Assembly: GCF_000564855.1 (NCBI RefSeq)
Contig: NZ_AYXG01000051.1
Coordinates: forward strand, 1-64,000
Direction: 5' to 3'
Origin: Actinokineospora spheciospongiae
GTDB taxonomy: Bacteria; Actinomycetota; Actinomycetes; Mycobacteriales; Pseudonocardiaceae
Length of the DNA: 64,000 nt
Made by a program: the position numbers and the translations under genes. The notes beneath the pieces were generated by a model. It saw nothing but the letters and a program-made list of their open reading frames with translations, did not search any database and had not been told where the DNA came from. Positions 51,019-59,631 of this stretch are shown in pieces (positions within the stretch are counted from its first letter, which is position 1; every line of letters begins with the position of its first letter).

Positions 51019-52803
51019 TCACGGCTGTCGGTGTCCTTCGTCGGCGCGTTGCCGCCGCAGGTGCTCCCGTTCCGCATCGCCGTCGGGCTCCTGGTCGAGC
51101 CCTTGTCGGATCGTGTCCGCCTTCTCATCGGGCAGGTGCGGGGCGAGCAGCGGCACCGCGGGGTCCACGATCGCCTCGACGACCACCGGCCGGTCGGCGT
51201 GGAACGCCTCGTGCCACGCCTTGCCCACCTGCTCGGGTGAATCGACGCGGATGCCCCGCAGCCCGAGCAGCTCCGCGTAGGCGGCGTAGGGGAAGTCCGG
51301 CACGCGCTGCGAGGTGGGGAAGCGCGGGTCGCCCTCCATTTCCCGCTGTTCCCAGGTGACCTCGTTGAGGTCGCGGTTGTGCAGCACCAGCACCACGAAC
51401 CGCGGGTCGGCCCAGGTGCGCCACCGGTCGGCCACGGTGATCAGCTCCGGCAGGCCGTTCATCTGCATCGCGCCGTCGCCCACCAGGGCGACGACCGGCC
51501 GGTCCGGCGCGTCCAGCTTGGCGGCCAGGCCGTAGGGCAGGGCGCAGCCCATGGACGCCAGGTAGCTGGACGTGTGGGCGGGCACGCCGACCGGCAGCGC
51601 CAAGTGACGGGCGAACCAGTAGGTGGCCGAGCCGACGTCCACCGCCACCCGCACATCGGGGGGCAGGTGGCCGGACAGCTCGTGCACCACCAGCTCCGGG
51701 TTGAGCGGGTCGGCAGGCGTCTGGGCGCGTTGCTCCGCGATCCGCCGCCACCGCGCCACGGAGGTGAGCACCCGCTGCTCCCACCGGCGGTCGGGGTTGC
51801 GGCGCAACAGCGGCAGCAGCGCCCGCAGCGTCTCGGTGGTGTCCCCCACCAGCGGGGCCTCGACCGGGTACTTGCTGCCGACCACGCGGGCCTCGATGTC
51901 GATCTGCACGGCGCGCGCCTGCCCCGGCCCCGGGTAGAACTCCGTCCACGGGTCGTTGCTGCCGACGATGAGCAGCGTGTCGCAGCCCGACATCAACTCG
52001 GCCGAGGCGGTGGTGCCCAGGTGGCCCATCACCCCGGTGTGCCACGGGGCGTCCTCCGACAGCACCGGCTTGCCCACCAGCGACGCCGTCACCCCCGCGC
52101 CCAGCACCTCGACCACCCTGGTGATCTCGCGCTCCGCGCCCGCCGCGCCGCGCCCGACCAGCAGCGCGACCTTCCGACCGGCGTTGAGCACGTCGGCGGC
52201 CCCGCGCAGGTCGTCCTGGTGCGGCAGCACTCGGGGCCGGGCGACGACAGCCGAGGAGGGCACCACGCCGTGGGTGTGCGGCGGCTCGTCCACGGCGTCG
52301 GCGCGCTGCACGTCGTGCGGCACGATCAGGCACGTCGGCACCCGTTCGGAGATCGCGGTGCGCATGGCGTTGTCCAGCAGCACGGGCAACTGCTCGGGCG
52401 CGAACACGGTCTGGGAGTACTGGCCGCACACGTCCTTGAACAGCGCGTGCAGGTCCACCTCCTGCAGGTAACCGGTCCCCAGCGCGGTGGACACCACCTG
52501 CCCGACGATCGCCACCACCGGGCGGCGGTCCAGCTTCGCGTCGTACAGACCGTTGAGCAGGTGGATCGCACCGGGACCCTGGGTGGCCAGGCACACGCCG
52601 ACCTGACCGGTGTACTTGGCGTGGCCGGTGGCCATGAACGCGGCCATCTCCTCGTGCCGGGTCGGCACGAACTCCGGGTCGCCGCCCGCCCGGTGCAGGG
52701 CGGCGAGGACCGGGTCGATCCCGTCGCCCGCGTAGCCGAACACCCTGGGCACGTCCCAGGCCCGCAGGCGGCGGACGAGGGCGTCCGCGACGGTGCCGCT
52801 CAT
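51019..52803 (-). CDS. Thiamine-diphosphate enzyme, pyruvate oxidase/acetolactate synthase-like
   Basis: 594 aa. Three-domain TPP fold: residues 1-170 with the cofactor-activating Glu in TRHEEMAAFMATGHAKYTG; a central domain with VLSEDAPWHTGVMGHLGTTASAELM; and residues 360-540 with VALVGDGAMQMNGLPELITVADRW ... VLVLHNRDLNEVTWEQ, the GDG-N TPP motif. Pyruvate oxidases (PoxB) and related decarboxylases share this plan; the exact substrate is unclear. The start overlaps the alcohol dehydrogenase stop (ATGA), so the products may act together on an aldehyde or 2-oxo acid. Confidence 0.85.
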   Translation of the reverse strand: MSGTVADALVRRLRAWDVPRVFGYAGDGIDPVLAALHRAGGDPEFVPTRHEEMAAFMATGHAKYTGQVGVCLATQGPGAIHLLNGLYDAKLDRRPVVAIVGQVVSTALGTGYLQEVDLHALFKDVCGQYSQTVFAPEQLPVLLDNAMRTAISERVPTCLIVPHDVQRADAVDEPPHTHGVVPSSAVVARPRVLPHQDDLRGAADVLNAGRKVALLVGRGAAGAEREITRVVEVLGAGVTASLVGKPVLSEDAPWHTGVMGHLGTTASAELMSGCDTLLIVGSNDPWTEFYPGPGQARAVQIDIEARVVGSKYPVEAPLVGDTTETLRALLPLLRRNPDRRWEQRVLTSVARWRRIAEQRAQTPADPLNPELVVHELSGHLPPDVRVAVDVGSATYWFARHLALPVGVPAHTSSYLASMGCALPYGLAAKLDAPDRPVVALVGDGAMQMNGLPELITVADRWRTWADPRFVVLVLHNRDLNEVTWEQREMEGDPRFPTSQRVPDFPYAAYAELLGLRGIRVDSPEQVGKAWHEAFHADRPVVVEAIVDPAVPLLAPHLPDEKADTIRQGLDQEPDGDAEREHLRRQRADEGHRQP

Positions 52804-54011
52804 GCGACGTCCAGGACGGTCTTGAGCCAGCCCTCTTCGCGCCGGTCGAAGGTCCGGTACGCCTCGACGGCGTCGACGGGCTGCTCGTGCCGGGTGATGA
52901 ACGCGGTGGGGTCGACCACGCCGCTGACCACGAGGTCGAGCAGTTCGGGCAGGTAGCGGCGGTGGTTGCAGTTGCCCATCCTGATCGTGAGGTTCTTGTT
53001 CATCGCCTCGCCGATGGGGAAGCTGTCGAAGCCGGGCGGGTAGACGCCGATGATCCCGATGCTCCCGGCCTTGGCGACCGCCTGCACCGCCCACCGCAGG
53101 GCCTGGCTGGGCGCGTCGCCGGGCACCCACTGCTCGCCGCTCGGGTTCGCCTCGGGGGCGGCCTGCTGCCGTTCCCGCTCGAACTGATCGGCCTGTTGCC
53201 CGGCCTGCTCGGCGGCGGGGCCGGTCTCGGGGCGCTGGGCGTCCACGCCGACGGCTTCGATGACGCGGTCCACGCCGATGCCACCGGTCAACTCCTTGAC
53301 CAGCGCGACCGGGTCCTCGCGGTTGAAGTCGACGGTCTCGGCGTTCTGCTCGCGCGCCTTGTCCAGCCGGGAGGCGATGCCGTCGACCACGAACACCCGC
53401 CCGGCGCCCTGCCGCTTGGCCGAGGCGATGGCGAACTGCCCGACCGCGCCCGCGCCCAGCACCAGCACGCTGTCGCCCTCGCGGACCTCGGCCAGCCGCG
53501 CGCCGAACCACGCGGTGGGGAAGATGTCGGACAGCAGGATGGCCTGGTCGTCGGTCACCGCGTCGGGGATGCGCACCAGGGTCGTCATCGCGAACGGCAC
53601 CCGCGCGTACTGCGCCTGCAACCCGTCCACCGGACCGGTGGTCTGCGGGCCGCCGAAGAAGGACGTGCCCGCGGACGGTCCGTTCGGGTTGGCCGTGTCG
53701 CACTGCGCGTAATAGCCTGCCCGGCAGTACGAACACGTGCCACACCCGATCGTGGAGGTCACCACCACCCGGTCACCGCGAGAGAACCCACGCACCGCGG
53801 GTCCGACCTCCTCCACCACGCCCACGGCCTCGTGGCCGAGGACCGTGCCCTCGACCATGCCGGGCATGGTGCCGCGCACCAGGTGCAGGTCTGTGCCGCA
53901 GATCGCGCTGCGCGTGATGCGCACGATCGCGTCGCTCGGTTCCAGGATCTTCGGGTCGGGCACCTCTTCCGAGCGGATGTCCCCGGTCCCGTGCCACACC
54001 ACAGCCCTCAT
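52800..54011 (-). CDS. Zinc-dependent alcohol dehydrogenase (formaldehyde-dehydrogenase-like)
   Basis: 403 aa. Catalytic zinc ligands in AICGTDLHLV and VLGHEAVGVV; structural-zinc cysteines in GCGTCSYCRAGYYAQC; cofactor loop VLVLGAGAVGQFAIASAK. A Gln/Glu-rich insert at about residues 267-305 precedes PSQALRWAVQAVAKAGSIGIIGVYP, as in the glutathione-independent formaldehyde dehydrogenase branch. Its own substrate is not certain. GGAGGAG lies 6 nt before ATG 54011. It heads a two-gene operon with the TPP enzyme. Confidence 0.88.
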   Translation of the reverse strand: MRAVVWHGTGDIRSEEVPDPKILEPSDAIVRITRSAICGTDLHLVRGTMPGMVEGTVLGHEAVGVVEEVGPAVRGFSRGDRVVVTSTIGCGTCSYCRAGYYAQCDTANPNGPSAGTSFFGGPQTTGPVDGLQAQYARVPFAMTTLVRIPDAVTDDQAILLSDIFPTAWFGARLAEVREGDSVLVLGAGAVGQFAIASAKRQGAGRVFVVDGIASRLDKAREQNAETVDFNREDPVALVKELTGGIGVDRVIEAVGVDAQRPETGPAAEQAGQQADQFERERQQAAPEANPSGEQWVPGDAPSQALRWAVQAVAKAGSIGIIGVYPPGFDSFPIGEAMNKNLTIRMGNCNHRRYLPELLDLVVSGVVDPTAFITRHEQPVDAVEAYRTFDRREEGWLKTVLDVA

Positions 54012-54159
54012 GCCATCTCCTCCGTCGTCGTCCACGGACGGCTTCCCGCACGATCGACGGTGAAACGCGACCAACCCGGTCCGCGGGCCGGGCGTCGACG
54101 CGGCACCCGCTTCGGGGCGCGGTCGGCAACGACGCCGCGCGGCCTCGCCCGGGGCGGTG

Positions 54160-54252
54160 CGCCCAAGCACCTGCGACGTGCACCTTCCCGACGCACTTCG
54201 CGCAGTGGAACGTCCCGGCCTCCTGCGCCTTCTCCCCGGCGTGGGCGGTCAC
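54160..54252 (-). pseudogene. Truncated zinc-ribbon protein fragment
   Basis: GTG 54252, with GGAGG 8 nt upstream, begins a frame reading TAHAGEKAQEAGTFHCAKCV then GKVHV, the first half of a small actinobacterial zinc-ribbon protein with one Cys-x2-Cys knuckle. After about 30 codons the expected second knuckle (a CPxCG-like pair) is missing and the frame turns into Arg/Pro-rich sequence running toward the dehydrogenase gene. It starts 14 bp after the copper-protein stop. Probably a decayed gene. Confidence 0.45.
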
Positions 54253-54266
54253 CTCGCGAACCTCCG

Positions 54267-54683
54267 TCAGCCGGTGGCGGCCAGCAGGTCTCGGCACGCC
54301 TGTTCGCAGTTGCGGCACGCCTCGGCGCAGATGCGGCAGTGCTCGTGCATGTTCGCGTGCCGCTCGCACTCGTCCGCGCAGGACTCGCACGCCGTTGCGC
54401 ACGCCTCCAGCAACGACCGGCGGATGCCAGCGTCCCAGCCGGTGTGCCGGGACAGCACCCGCGCCGTGGTGGAGCAGATGTCGGCGCAGTCCAGGTCCGT
54501 GCGCACGCACTTGGTCAGCTCTGCCACCGAACTCTCGCTCAGGCAGGCGTCCGCGCACGCCGTGCACGCCTGGGCGCATGCGATCAGCGCATCGATCGCC
54601 GCGGCCAGCCTGCCCCGGTCCAGGTCGATCTCGGCCGGGTGGGTTTCCAGCATCAGCATCGTCGTGGTGGTCAAGCGGATCAC
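54267..54683 (-). CDS. Cys-rich four-helix-bundle copper-binding protein (YhjQ/Csp-like)
   Basis: 138 aa. Cysteines recur in helical spacing: ACAQACTACADACLSE, CVRTDLDCADIC, ACATACESCADECERH and HCRICAEACRNCEQACRD, the pattern of four-helix Csp/YhjQ proteins that store many Cu(I) ions inside the bundle. There is no signal peptide, so it should act in the cytosol. GTG 54683 was taken; ATG 54659 (MLMLETHP) is possible. Two direct repeats lie just upstream. No copper-exporting ATPase or CsoR gene is adjacent. Confidence 0.85.
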   Translation of the reverse strand: MIRLTTTTMLMLETHPAEIDLDRGRLAAAIDALIACAQACTACADACLSESSVAELTKCVRTDLDCADICSTTARVLSRHTGWDAGIRRSLLEACATACESCADECERHANMHEHCRICAEACRNCEQACRDLLAATG

Positions 54684-54690
54684 TCCTCAG

Positions 54691-54723
54691 CTCGTGTGTC
54701 ACCGGAACTCGTGTGTCACCGGA
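54691..54723. repeat. Two 16-bp direct repeats upstream of the copper-binding gene
   Basis: CTCGTGTGTCACCGGA occurs at 54691-54706 and 54708-54723, a perfect tandem repeat with a period of 17. It begins eight bases upstream of the GTG start. It may be a regulator-binding site or a recent duplication. The rest of 54724-54947 shows no gene. Confidence 0.6.
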
Positions 54724-54947
54724 CTCGGATGGGTCCGGCGTCCACCCCAGTTCGACGCAACCCCTGTCAGTGCGAGCGCGGTCAACGTCGTGGGAACCAC
54801 GCACGGGGCTTCACCCGCTCGACCCGATCACAATCGACGCGGCGTTCGGGAACTCCGTCGCGCACCCGGTGGTGGTCGATACCTGCCAACGTCGCGCAGC
54901 TGTCCCGTCCGTCCGCCTGGGAATGGGCTCACCGGGTGATGGCGTGT

Positions 54948-55637
54948 TCATGCGGCGGTGTCGGCGGCGCGGCGGACGAGGTCGGCGAAGATCCCGGGGT
55001 CGTCGTGCTCCACCACCGGGAACCCGGCGCCCTGCTCCCCCACCCAGCGCAGCCCGATGCCGGGGTTGTGCACGTCGTGGCCGTCGGCGAAGAACAGGTG
55101 CGGGCTGCCCTGCACCGCGTCCCGGTTGCCCCGGTAGTCGCGCATCATCGGCCCGCGCGCCCGGCCGTCGTCCAATGCCTCGCCCAGCGCGTCGGCGTCC
55201 ACGTGCTCGCAGTTGCGGGCGATGTCGACGATCTCGTGCCGCAGCGAGACGCACCGGCTGTCGCGGAACAGCGCCAGCCGCAGCGCCATGTCCAACTCCT
55301 CTGCCGCCCGCGGGGACTGCTCCTTCGCCGCGTGCACGGCCTCGTTGGCGGGCGCGGTGGTCACCGGCCAGTCCGCCGGGTCGCCCTGCCAGTTCTTCCA
55401 CCCCAGGTCCGGCTCCAGCGCACCCACCACCGGGATCTCCGAATCCAGGAACTTCTTCGGGATCGGGAAGGCGTTGACGTCCTCCAGCAGGAAGCACCGG
55501 TGGTCCAGGTGCACCCGGTCGACCAGGTCCAACTCGTCCCGGGCCCGCAACAACCTGACGATCGCCACCGTCGACCACGCGCACGCGACATCGGTGTAGA
55601 CCACGATCGTCCCCGGTCGCACTTCAGGTCGTGGCAT
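54948..55637 (-). CDS. DsbA-like thioredoxin-fold protein (FrnE type) with a CAWS site
   Basis: 229 aa. IVVYTDVACAWSTVAIVRLLRAR is the first strand and active-site helix of a DsbA/FrnE fold. The site reads C-A-W-S, with only one Cys instead of C-x-x-C, so disulphide exchange in the usual way is unlikely; a glutathione- or mycothiol-transferase-like or isomerase role is possible. GSPHLFFADGHDVHNPGI contains the cis-Pro loop. No signal peptide. GGAAGGTGGGG precedes ATG 55637, and a stress promoter match is upstream. Confidence 0.8.
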   Translation of the reverse strand: MPRPEVRPGTIVVYTDVACAWSTVAIVRLLRARDELDLVDRVHLDHRCFLLEDVNAFPIPKKFLDSEIPVVGALEPDLGWKNWQGDPADWPVTTAPANEAVHAAKEQSPRAAEELDMALRLALFRDSRCVSLRHEIVDIARNCEHVDADALGEALDDGRARGPMMRDYRGNRDAVQGSPHLFFADGHDVHNPGIGLRWVGEQGAGFPVVEHDDPGIFADLVRRAADTAA

Positions 55638-55669
55638 TGCCCCACCTTCCTCTCGAGCGTCCTCGGCGA

Positions 55670-55694
55670 GTACCCAGGTCGGCCGGGAAGGAAC
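55670..55694 (-). promoter_or_regulatory. Stress-sigma-type promoter match for the DsbA-like gene
   Basis: On the minus strand: GTTC, 15 nt, GGGTAC. The -10 lies 32 bp before ATG 55637. Confidence 0.5.
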
Positions 55695-55814
55695 GCGAGT
55701 ACCCCACATCGGGACTGGGCCCGCATCGAACCTGAGAGCCCGGGTAGTCGATCCTTCGGGGTGTGGTCCTGGTGGTGGGGCTGGGCCCGCGGTTGACGAC
55801 CGCCCCGGGCATGC

Positions 55815-56570
55815 TCAGTCGGCCGCGGTCGTCGAGGTGCGCAGCGTGGCCCAGACCACCTTCCCCCCGGAGGGGGTCGCCGAGGTGCCCCAGGCCGCCG
55901 CGAGGTTCGCCACCAGGCCCAGCCCGTGGAGTGCCCGCGAACGCGCCTGCTCGACCGAACGTGGTTCCGGGTGGGCCGGGTCCTCGTCGTACACGGCGAC
56001 GGAGAGGACGCCGCGGCGGTGCTCCAAGCGGACAGCGGGCGCCGACAAGGTGTGCTGGATGGTGTTCTGGACCAGTTCGGAGGCCAGCAACACGCCTTCG
56101 TGCAGGAACTCGTCCAGCCCCCAGCCTGCGAGCGTCTCGCGGACGAAGACGCGACCGATGCGCAGCGCGGAGTGGTCGTTGGGCAACTCGACCCCGGCCA
56201 CCCGGCGTATGGGAGCGGAAACGGCGGCGAGTGCCTCGTCCGTGGTGGCGTGCACGTCGAGGAATCGGCGCAGGTGGCTGTCGGCGGCCACGGCGCCGCT
56301 GTCGGCCCCGCAGACCAGCCGCAGCACCACACCGGGCCAGTGCGCGAGCTGGTGCGCGACCGTCACGAACACCGACAGCGCGATCGGGTCCGCGCACTGC
56401 ACCGCACACAGCTCGACCACCAGGGCGGTGGGCGCCTCCGCCGCGCACTTGAGCAGGTAGCCCTTGACCCGGGGATACTGCGCACGGTCGAGGCGCCCGC
56501 GCACAGCCACCACGATGGCGTCGCCCACAGCGCGGTGGCTCAGCTCCAACGGGACCGGACTGATTGCCAT
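55815..56570 (-). CDS. STAS-like/HATPase fusion, RsbW-type anti-sigma kinase candidate
   Basis: 251 aa. Residues 1-95 resemble a STAS or MEDS-like fold (AIVVAVRGRLDRAQYPRVKG, LVVELCAVQCADPIALSVFV) with no phosphoacceptor Ser. Residues 115-245 are a GHKL ATPase: N-box LLASELVQNTIQHT, G1-like VAVYDEDPAHPEP, and G2 HGLGLVANLAAAWG. RsbW-type kinases phosphorylate STAS antagonists and hold sigma factors; here kinase and STAS-like part are in one chain. AGGAGG precedes ATG 56570. It lies near three separate STAS genes. Confidence 0.8.
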   Translation of the reverse strand: MAISPVPLELSHRAVGDAIVVAVRGRLDRAQYPRVKGYLLKCAAEAPTALVVELCAVQCADPIALSVFVTVAHQLAHWPGVVLRLVCGADSGAVAADSHLRRFLDVHATTDEALAAVSAPIRRVAGVELPNDHSALRIGRVFVRETLAGWGLDEFLHEGVLLASELVQNTIQHTLSAPAVRLEHRRGVLSVAVYDEDPAHPEPRSVEQARSRALHGLGLVANLAAAWGTSATPSGGKVVWATLRTSTTAAD

Positions 56571-56759
56571 CCGGCCTCCTTCGGCTCACGGAATCGAACA
56601 TCAACCACACGGTCGGAGCCAGTCGCCACCGCAGGCACTCCGGGGACATCGAGGGGAGTCGTCCGGCATCGACGCCCACCGCGCGGACCATGGCACCCGG
56701 CCGGACAACGCGGTCACACGAGCGGCAGCGTGACTCGGGTCAGGACGTCGTTCCGGCGC

Positions 56760-57161
56760 TCATCCACCCGGTCGTGGTTTCGTTCGACCGTTGACGTACC
56801 CACCCATGCCTGTCCGTCGAACACCTGCCGTCACGGTTTCCTCAACACACATGACCGGGAAGAGGCCGGTCACTTCCAAAGCCCGTCGAGGAGGGCTGCC
56901 CGAGGGGGACACCACCGCGAATCCCCTGCCGTTGTCCACGCAGCGTTGCCTGGTCTCCAGCAACATGGCCAGGCCGGTGGAACCCATGAACGACAGGGCG
57001 GTCAGGTCGATGACCAGCGCGCGGTCCCCGCTCGTGGCCGTGGCGGTGTCCAACGCCGTGTTCACCACCGGGGCGGTCACCATGTCCAACTCCCCGCTGA
57101 TGTGCACCACCACGTGCGACGTCGTCTTGTCGACCCGAACATCGATCAGGTTCCCGTGCAC
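56760..57161 (-). CDS. STAS-domain anti-sigma factor antagonist
   Basis: 133 aa. LIDVRVDKTTSHVVVHISGELDMVTAPVVN and LVIDLTALSFMGSTGLAMLLE form a canonical STAS domain with the phosphoacceptor Ser (G-S-T-G). SPPRRALEVTGLFPVM is the final helix-strand part. GTG 57161 has GAGAGGA upstream; ATG 57182 is an alternative. A strong stress-type promoter match lies 115 bp upstream, so this candidate regulator may be induced by the sigma factor it controls. Confidence 0.83.
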   Translation of the reverse strand: MHGNLIDVRVDKTTSHVVVHISGELDMVTAPVVNTALDTATATSGDRALVIDLTALSFMGSTGLAMLLETRQRCVDNGRGFAVVSPSGSPPRRALEVTGLFPVMCVEETVTAGVRRTGMGGYVNGRTKPRPGG

Positions 57162-57275
57162 CCCGGTCCTCTCTCGGCGCATTCGGCACTCACTCCGGTT
57201 CCCGCGCGGCTTCGTCGAACCCGCGAAGCCGCCGCGGTGTCCAGGAGCACCGCCGGGCACCCGTCCACGATCGGG

Positions 57276-57301
57276 CTACCCGCGCACAGGCGCGGGGAAA
57301 C
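57276..57301 (-). promoter_or_regulatory. Stress-sigma-type promoter match for the STAS gene at 57161
   Basis: On the minus strand: GTTT, 16 nt, GGGTAG. Suggests feedback control of a sigma-factor regulator. Confidence 0.5.
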
Positions 57302-57411
57302 CGACGGAGCCCGAGACGTCCGACGATCCGCGTGAACCCTCTGCCCAGGTCCGCTGTCGCGGACACTCGACGGGGGAACGGTCGGTCACCGGGGTCGGCG
57401 CGCGCCGGGGC

Positions 57412-57939
57412 TCACCCGACGCCGTGGTCGGTGGCCTGCCGCCCCAACTCCCGCTCACCCATCTCCCGGACCGCGTCGGACAACGAGGGAAAGGTCGGGA
57501 TACAGGTGTGCGCGCCGCTCAGCCGCACCACCCGCAGGGCCAGCCCGTCCGCGGCGACCAAGGCCAGCGCGTACCCCCTCGCACCGCGCGCGGCCGCGTC
57601 CTCGACGATCAGACCGAGACAGGACGCCGACAGGATTTCCACCGCCGACAGGTCCAGGATGGCGACCGGCTCCGGCAACGCCGCGAAGACGTCGCGCAGC
57701 CCCCTCTCAGCGGTCAAGTCCAACGCCCCGCGCAGCACCGCCACGCCGATGTCCGAACGGTAGGAGACCAGACGGGCGAGCGGCGCCGCGCCCGCCGCGA
57801 GGTCACGACCAAGGGGTGAACTGTGCTCCCCTCGCACAGCCGAGTGCGCCACATGCGGTCCGGCCCCGCGGCGGTCACCGGGTCCCGCCCCGGCGACGTG
57901 TCCTCGCGCGGCCTCATTGTCACTCTTTCGTGCATCCAC
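57412..57939 (-). CDS. STAS-domain protein, deviant phosphosite (paralogue of 13775)
   Basis: 175 aa. A 65-residue polar leader precedes IGVAVLRGALDLTAERGLRDVFAAL, AILDLSAVEILSASCLGLIV and FPSLSDAVREMGE. The match to the protein at 13775 is close over the whole STAS domain, including the S-A-S-C-L loop in place of the D-S-x-G-L phosphoacceptor loop. GTG 57939 was chosen; the leader makes the start uncertain. These two proteins may form a separate subfamily that cannot be regulated by the usual phosphorylation. Confidence 0.72.
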   Translation of the reverse strand: MDARKSDNEAARGHVAGAGPGDRRGAGPHVAHSAVRGEHSSPLGRDLAAGAAPLARLVSYRSDIGVAVLRGALDLTAERGLRDVFAALPEPVAILDLSAVEILSASCLGLIVEDAAARGARGYALALVAADGLALRVVRLSGAHTCIPTFPSLSDAVREMGERELGRQATDHGVG

Positions 57940-58123
57940 GGCCGGGGCATACCCGCTCACCCGGAATCCACGTCTGTTGGGCCCAGACGGTCCATCCGTT
58001 CGGCACCAGCGCGCGGGGTCGCCCACCTGTGCGGACCGCAACGCTGGAACAGAACTCGCCGAGTACCAGGTGGGCGGGGTCGATCGTGAACGTCGAGCAG
58101 GACACGGCCGCTGCACCTGTTCT

Positions 58124-58306
58124 TCATGCTGGGCGGCGGTGGGGTGCCGGGAAGGCGGCGGCGACCCGGCCGACGAGGCAGGTGGCGAGTGCGCGGACGG
58201 CGTCGACGTCGGTGGAGCGGTCCAGTGCGGTGATGACGTGGTGGCTGCGGCTTCCGACTCGCAGTTCGTCCGTCCCGTCCTGAGAACGCAGGTCCACCTG
58301 GACCAC
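58124..58306 (-). CDS. Possible small protein, unknown
   Basis: 60 aa. Read as VQVDLRSQDGTDELRVGSRS, then HHVITALDRSTDVDAVRALA, ending in an Ala/Arg-rich helix. Codon third positions are GC-rich over its whole length, unlike most of this stretch, and AGGGGTG lies before the GTG. I do not recognise it. It would be on the same strand as, and upstream of, the STAS gene at 57412. Confidence 0.4.
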   Translation of the reverse strand: MVQVDLRSQDGTDELRVGSRSHHVITALDRSTDVDAVRALATCLVGRVAAAFPAPHRRPA

Positions 58307-58993
58307 GTGGGCACCCCTGTCCGAGATTACCGGTCGCGCGGGATCACCCCCACCACGGGCAAAGGCTCACCTCCGGCCTGGATGCCCTCGGCCCGCACGT
58401 CGGCGAGCGCGGCGCCTGGCCCATCTGGGTTGGGAACCGCCGGGCAAGGCCTCCTTCACCGAGGCCGTCGCCGGACTGACCGCCATCCGGATGAGGTGCG
58501 GAACGACCAAGCCCGCGAAGCCGGTACCATGCGGAACGCCTTCCCAGGCCGCTCGGTCCTGTGGCGCGTTGTTCCGCTGATCACCCTCACCACTGCGCGG
58601 CAGTTCCGAACTCGCACCGGATTCCCTCCGACCGCCGGAGGTCGAGCGGCCGAAGCTCCGCCACAGACACTTGCGGGCAGGATCGTCGACAATGCGGCCA
58701 CAGCGACAGCGCGCACCGAGTTCTCCTTTGCACTCGCAGGGGCCCGACGCCAACGCCATCCCCACCTCGAGCGTGCCCGTTGACCATCGCGTAGCCGCGC
58801 CGCTGTTCAGAAGGGGACCCAACAGGTGATGTCCATGTCTCGGTCGGCCAACCGGGTGTGGGTCCGCCGCAGGGTCAGTTCGCGCTGGTGGATCGCCGCC
58901 CGCAGCACGTCGGCGGGACCGGGTCACCCAGGATCACCGAAACACCACGCCACCGGATGGAGCACGCCTTGCGTTCGACACCAAAGGGTAAGA
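58307..58993. other. 687-bp stretch without a convincing gene
   Basis: Frames on both strands lack consistent codon bias. A minus-strand frame from 58716 begins with a signal-peptide-like run (RAVAVAALSTILPASVCGGA) but continues into Arg-rich sequence with no family resemblance. It may be decayed DNA. Confidence 0.45.
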
Positions 58994-59317
58994 TCACACC
59001 AACGGGTTCGGCACAAGTGAGAATCGGCCAAATCCACGTGTGTTGAACCCGGGGCCGGCTTGGTGAATGCCGATGGGTACGGGCGTGCACGTCAGCGCGA
59101 GGCGTTCCGCGCGACGGCGCAGCAGAACCCAACCGTCGCTGGCGCTTTCGACGTCGAAGCCTTGCTCGAAGTACTCGTCGAGTGCACGGCGCATCGCCGC
59201 GCCTGCGGCAACGTACAAAACAGGGCAGGGTGCCCTCGGGGCAGGCCCGCTCAGCGCGGGAACCGCTCCGGGGGCCGACGAGGTCTGGGAAAGAGCGTCG
59301 CTCACGTCACCGACCAT
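58994..59317 (-). CDS. Hypothetical small protein
   Basis: 107 aa. Not recognised. The middle has a clear secondary-structure pattern: CPVLYVAAGAAMRRALDEYF, then EQGFDVESASDGWVLLRRRA and ERLALTCTPVPIGI, which is probably alpha/beta. Third-position GC is about 75 percent, above that of neighbouring non-coding DNA. AAGGGG lies close to ATG 59317. It is divergent from the STAS gene at 59632. Confidence 0.45.
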   Translation of the reverse strand: MVGDVSDALSQTSSAPGAVPALSGPAPRAPCPVLYVAAGAAMRRALDEYFEQGFDVESASDGWVLLRRRAERLALTCTPVPIGIHQAGPGFNTRGFGRFSLVPNPLV

Positions 59318-59631
59318 GACCCCTTGTTCCCACCGCGGGGCGCGGTGAAACCTGGATCGTCCGGACAACGGTGGCAGGGCGGCCGTGCAGCCGGACCAGC
59401 CCGCCCGGGCCCGAACCACGGCACACCCACAGCACATCAACGACCCGCGCTCCCCATAGACGCTGCGCCCTGCTGCCGTTGAGGTCGCCACGCGGATGCA
59501 CCTCGAACAGGTGGGGTGAACAACGGCCCCCGCAGTGGACGAAGAAAGATTCATGTCTACGGTGACTCTCGAACGGGCGGTTGAGCAGACAGCCGTCGCC
59601 GTCGATGGCTTCCTCAACCGGAGAACTCCAG

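Noticed and set aside
57920-58105. 61-codon minus-strand frame (starts SCSTFTIDPAHLVLGEFC)
   Set aside because: Codon bias is good only in the first half; it overlaps the STAS start and shows no family. Too weak to annotate.
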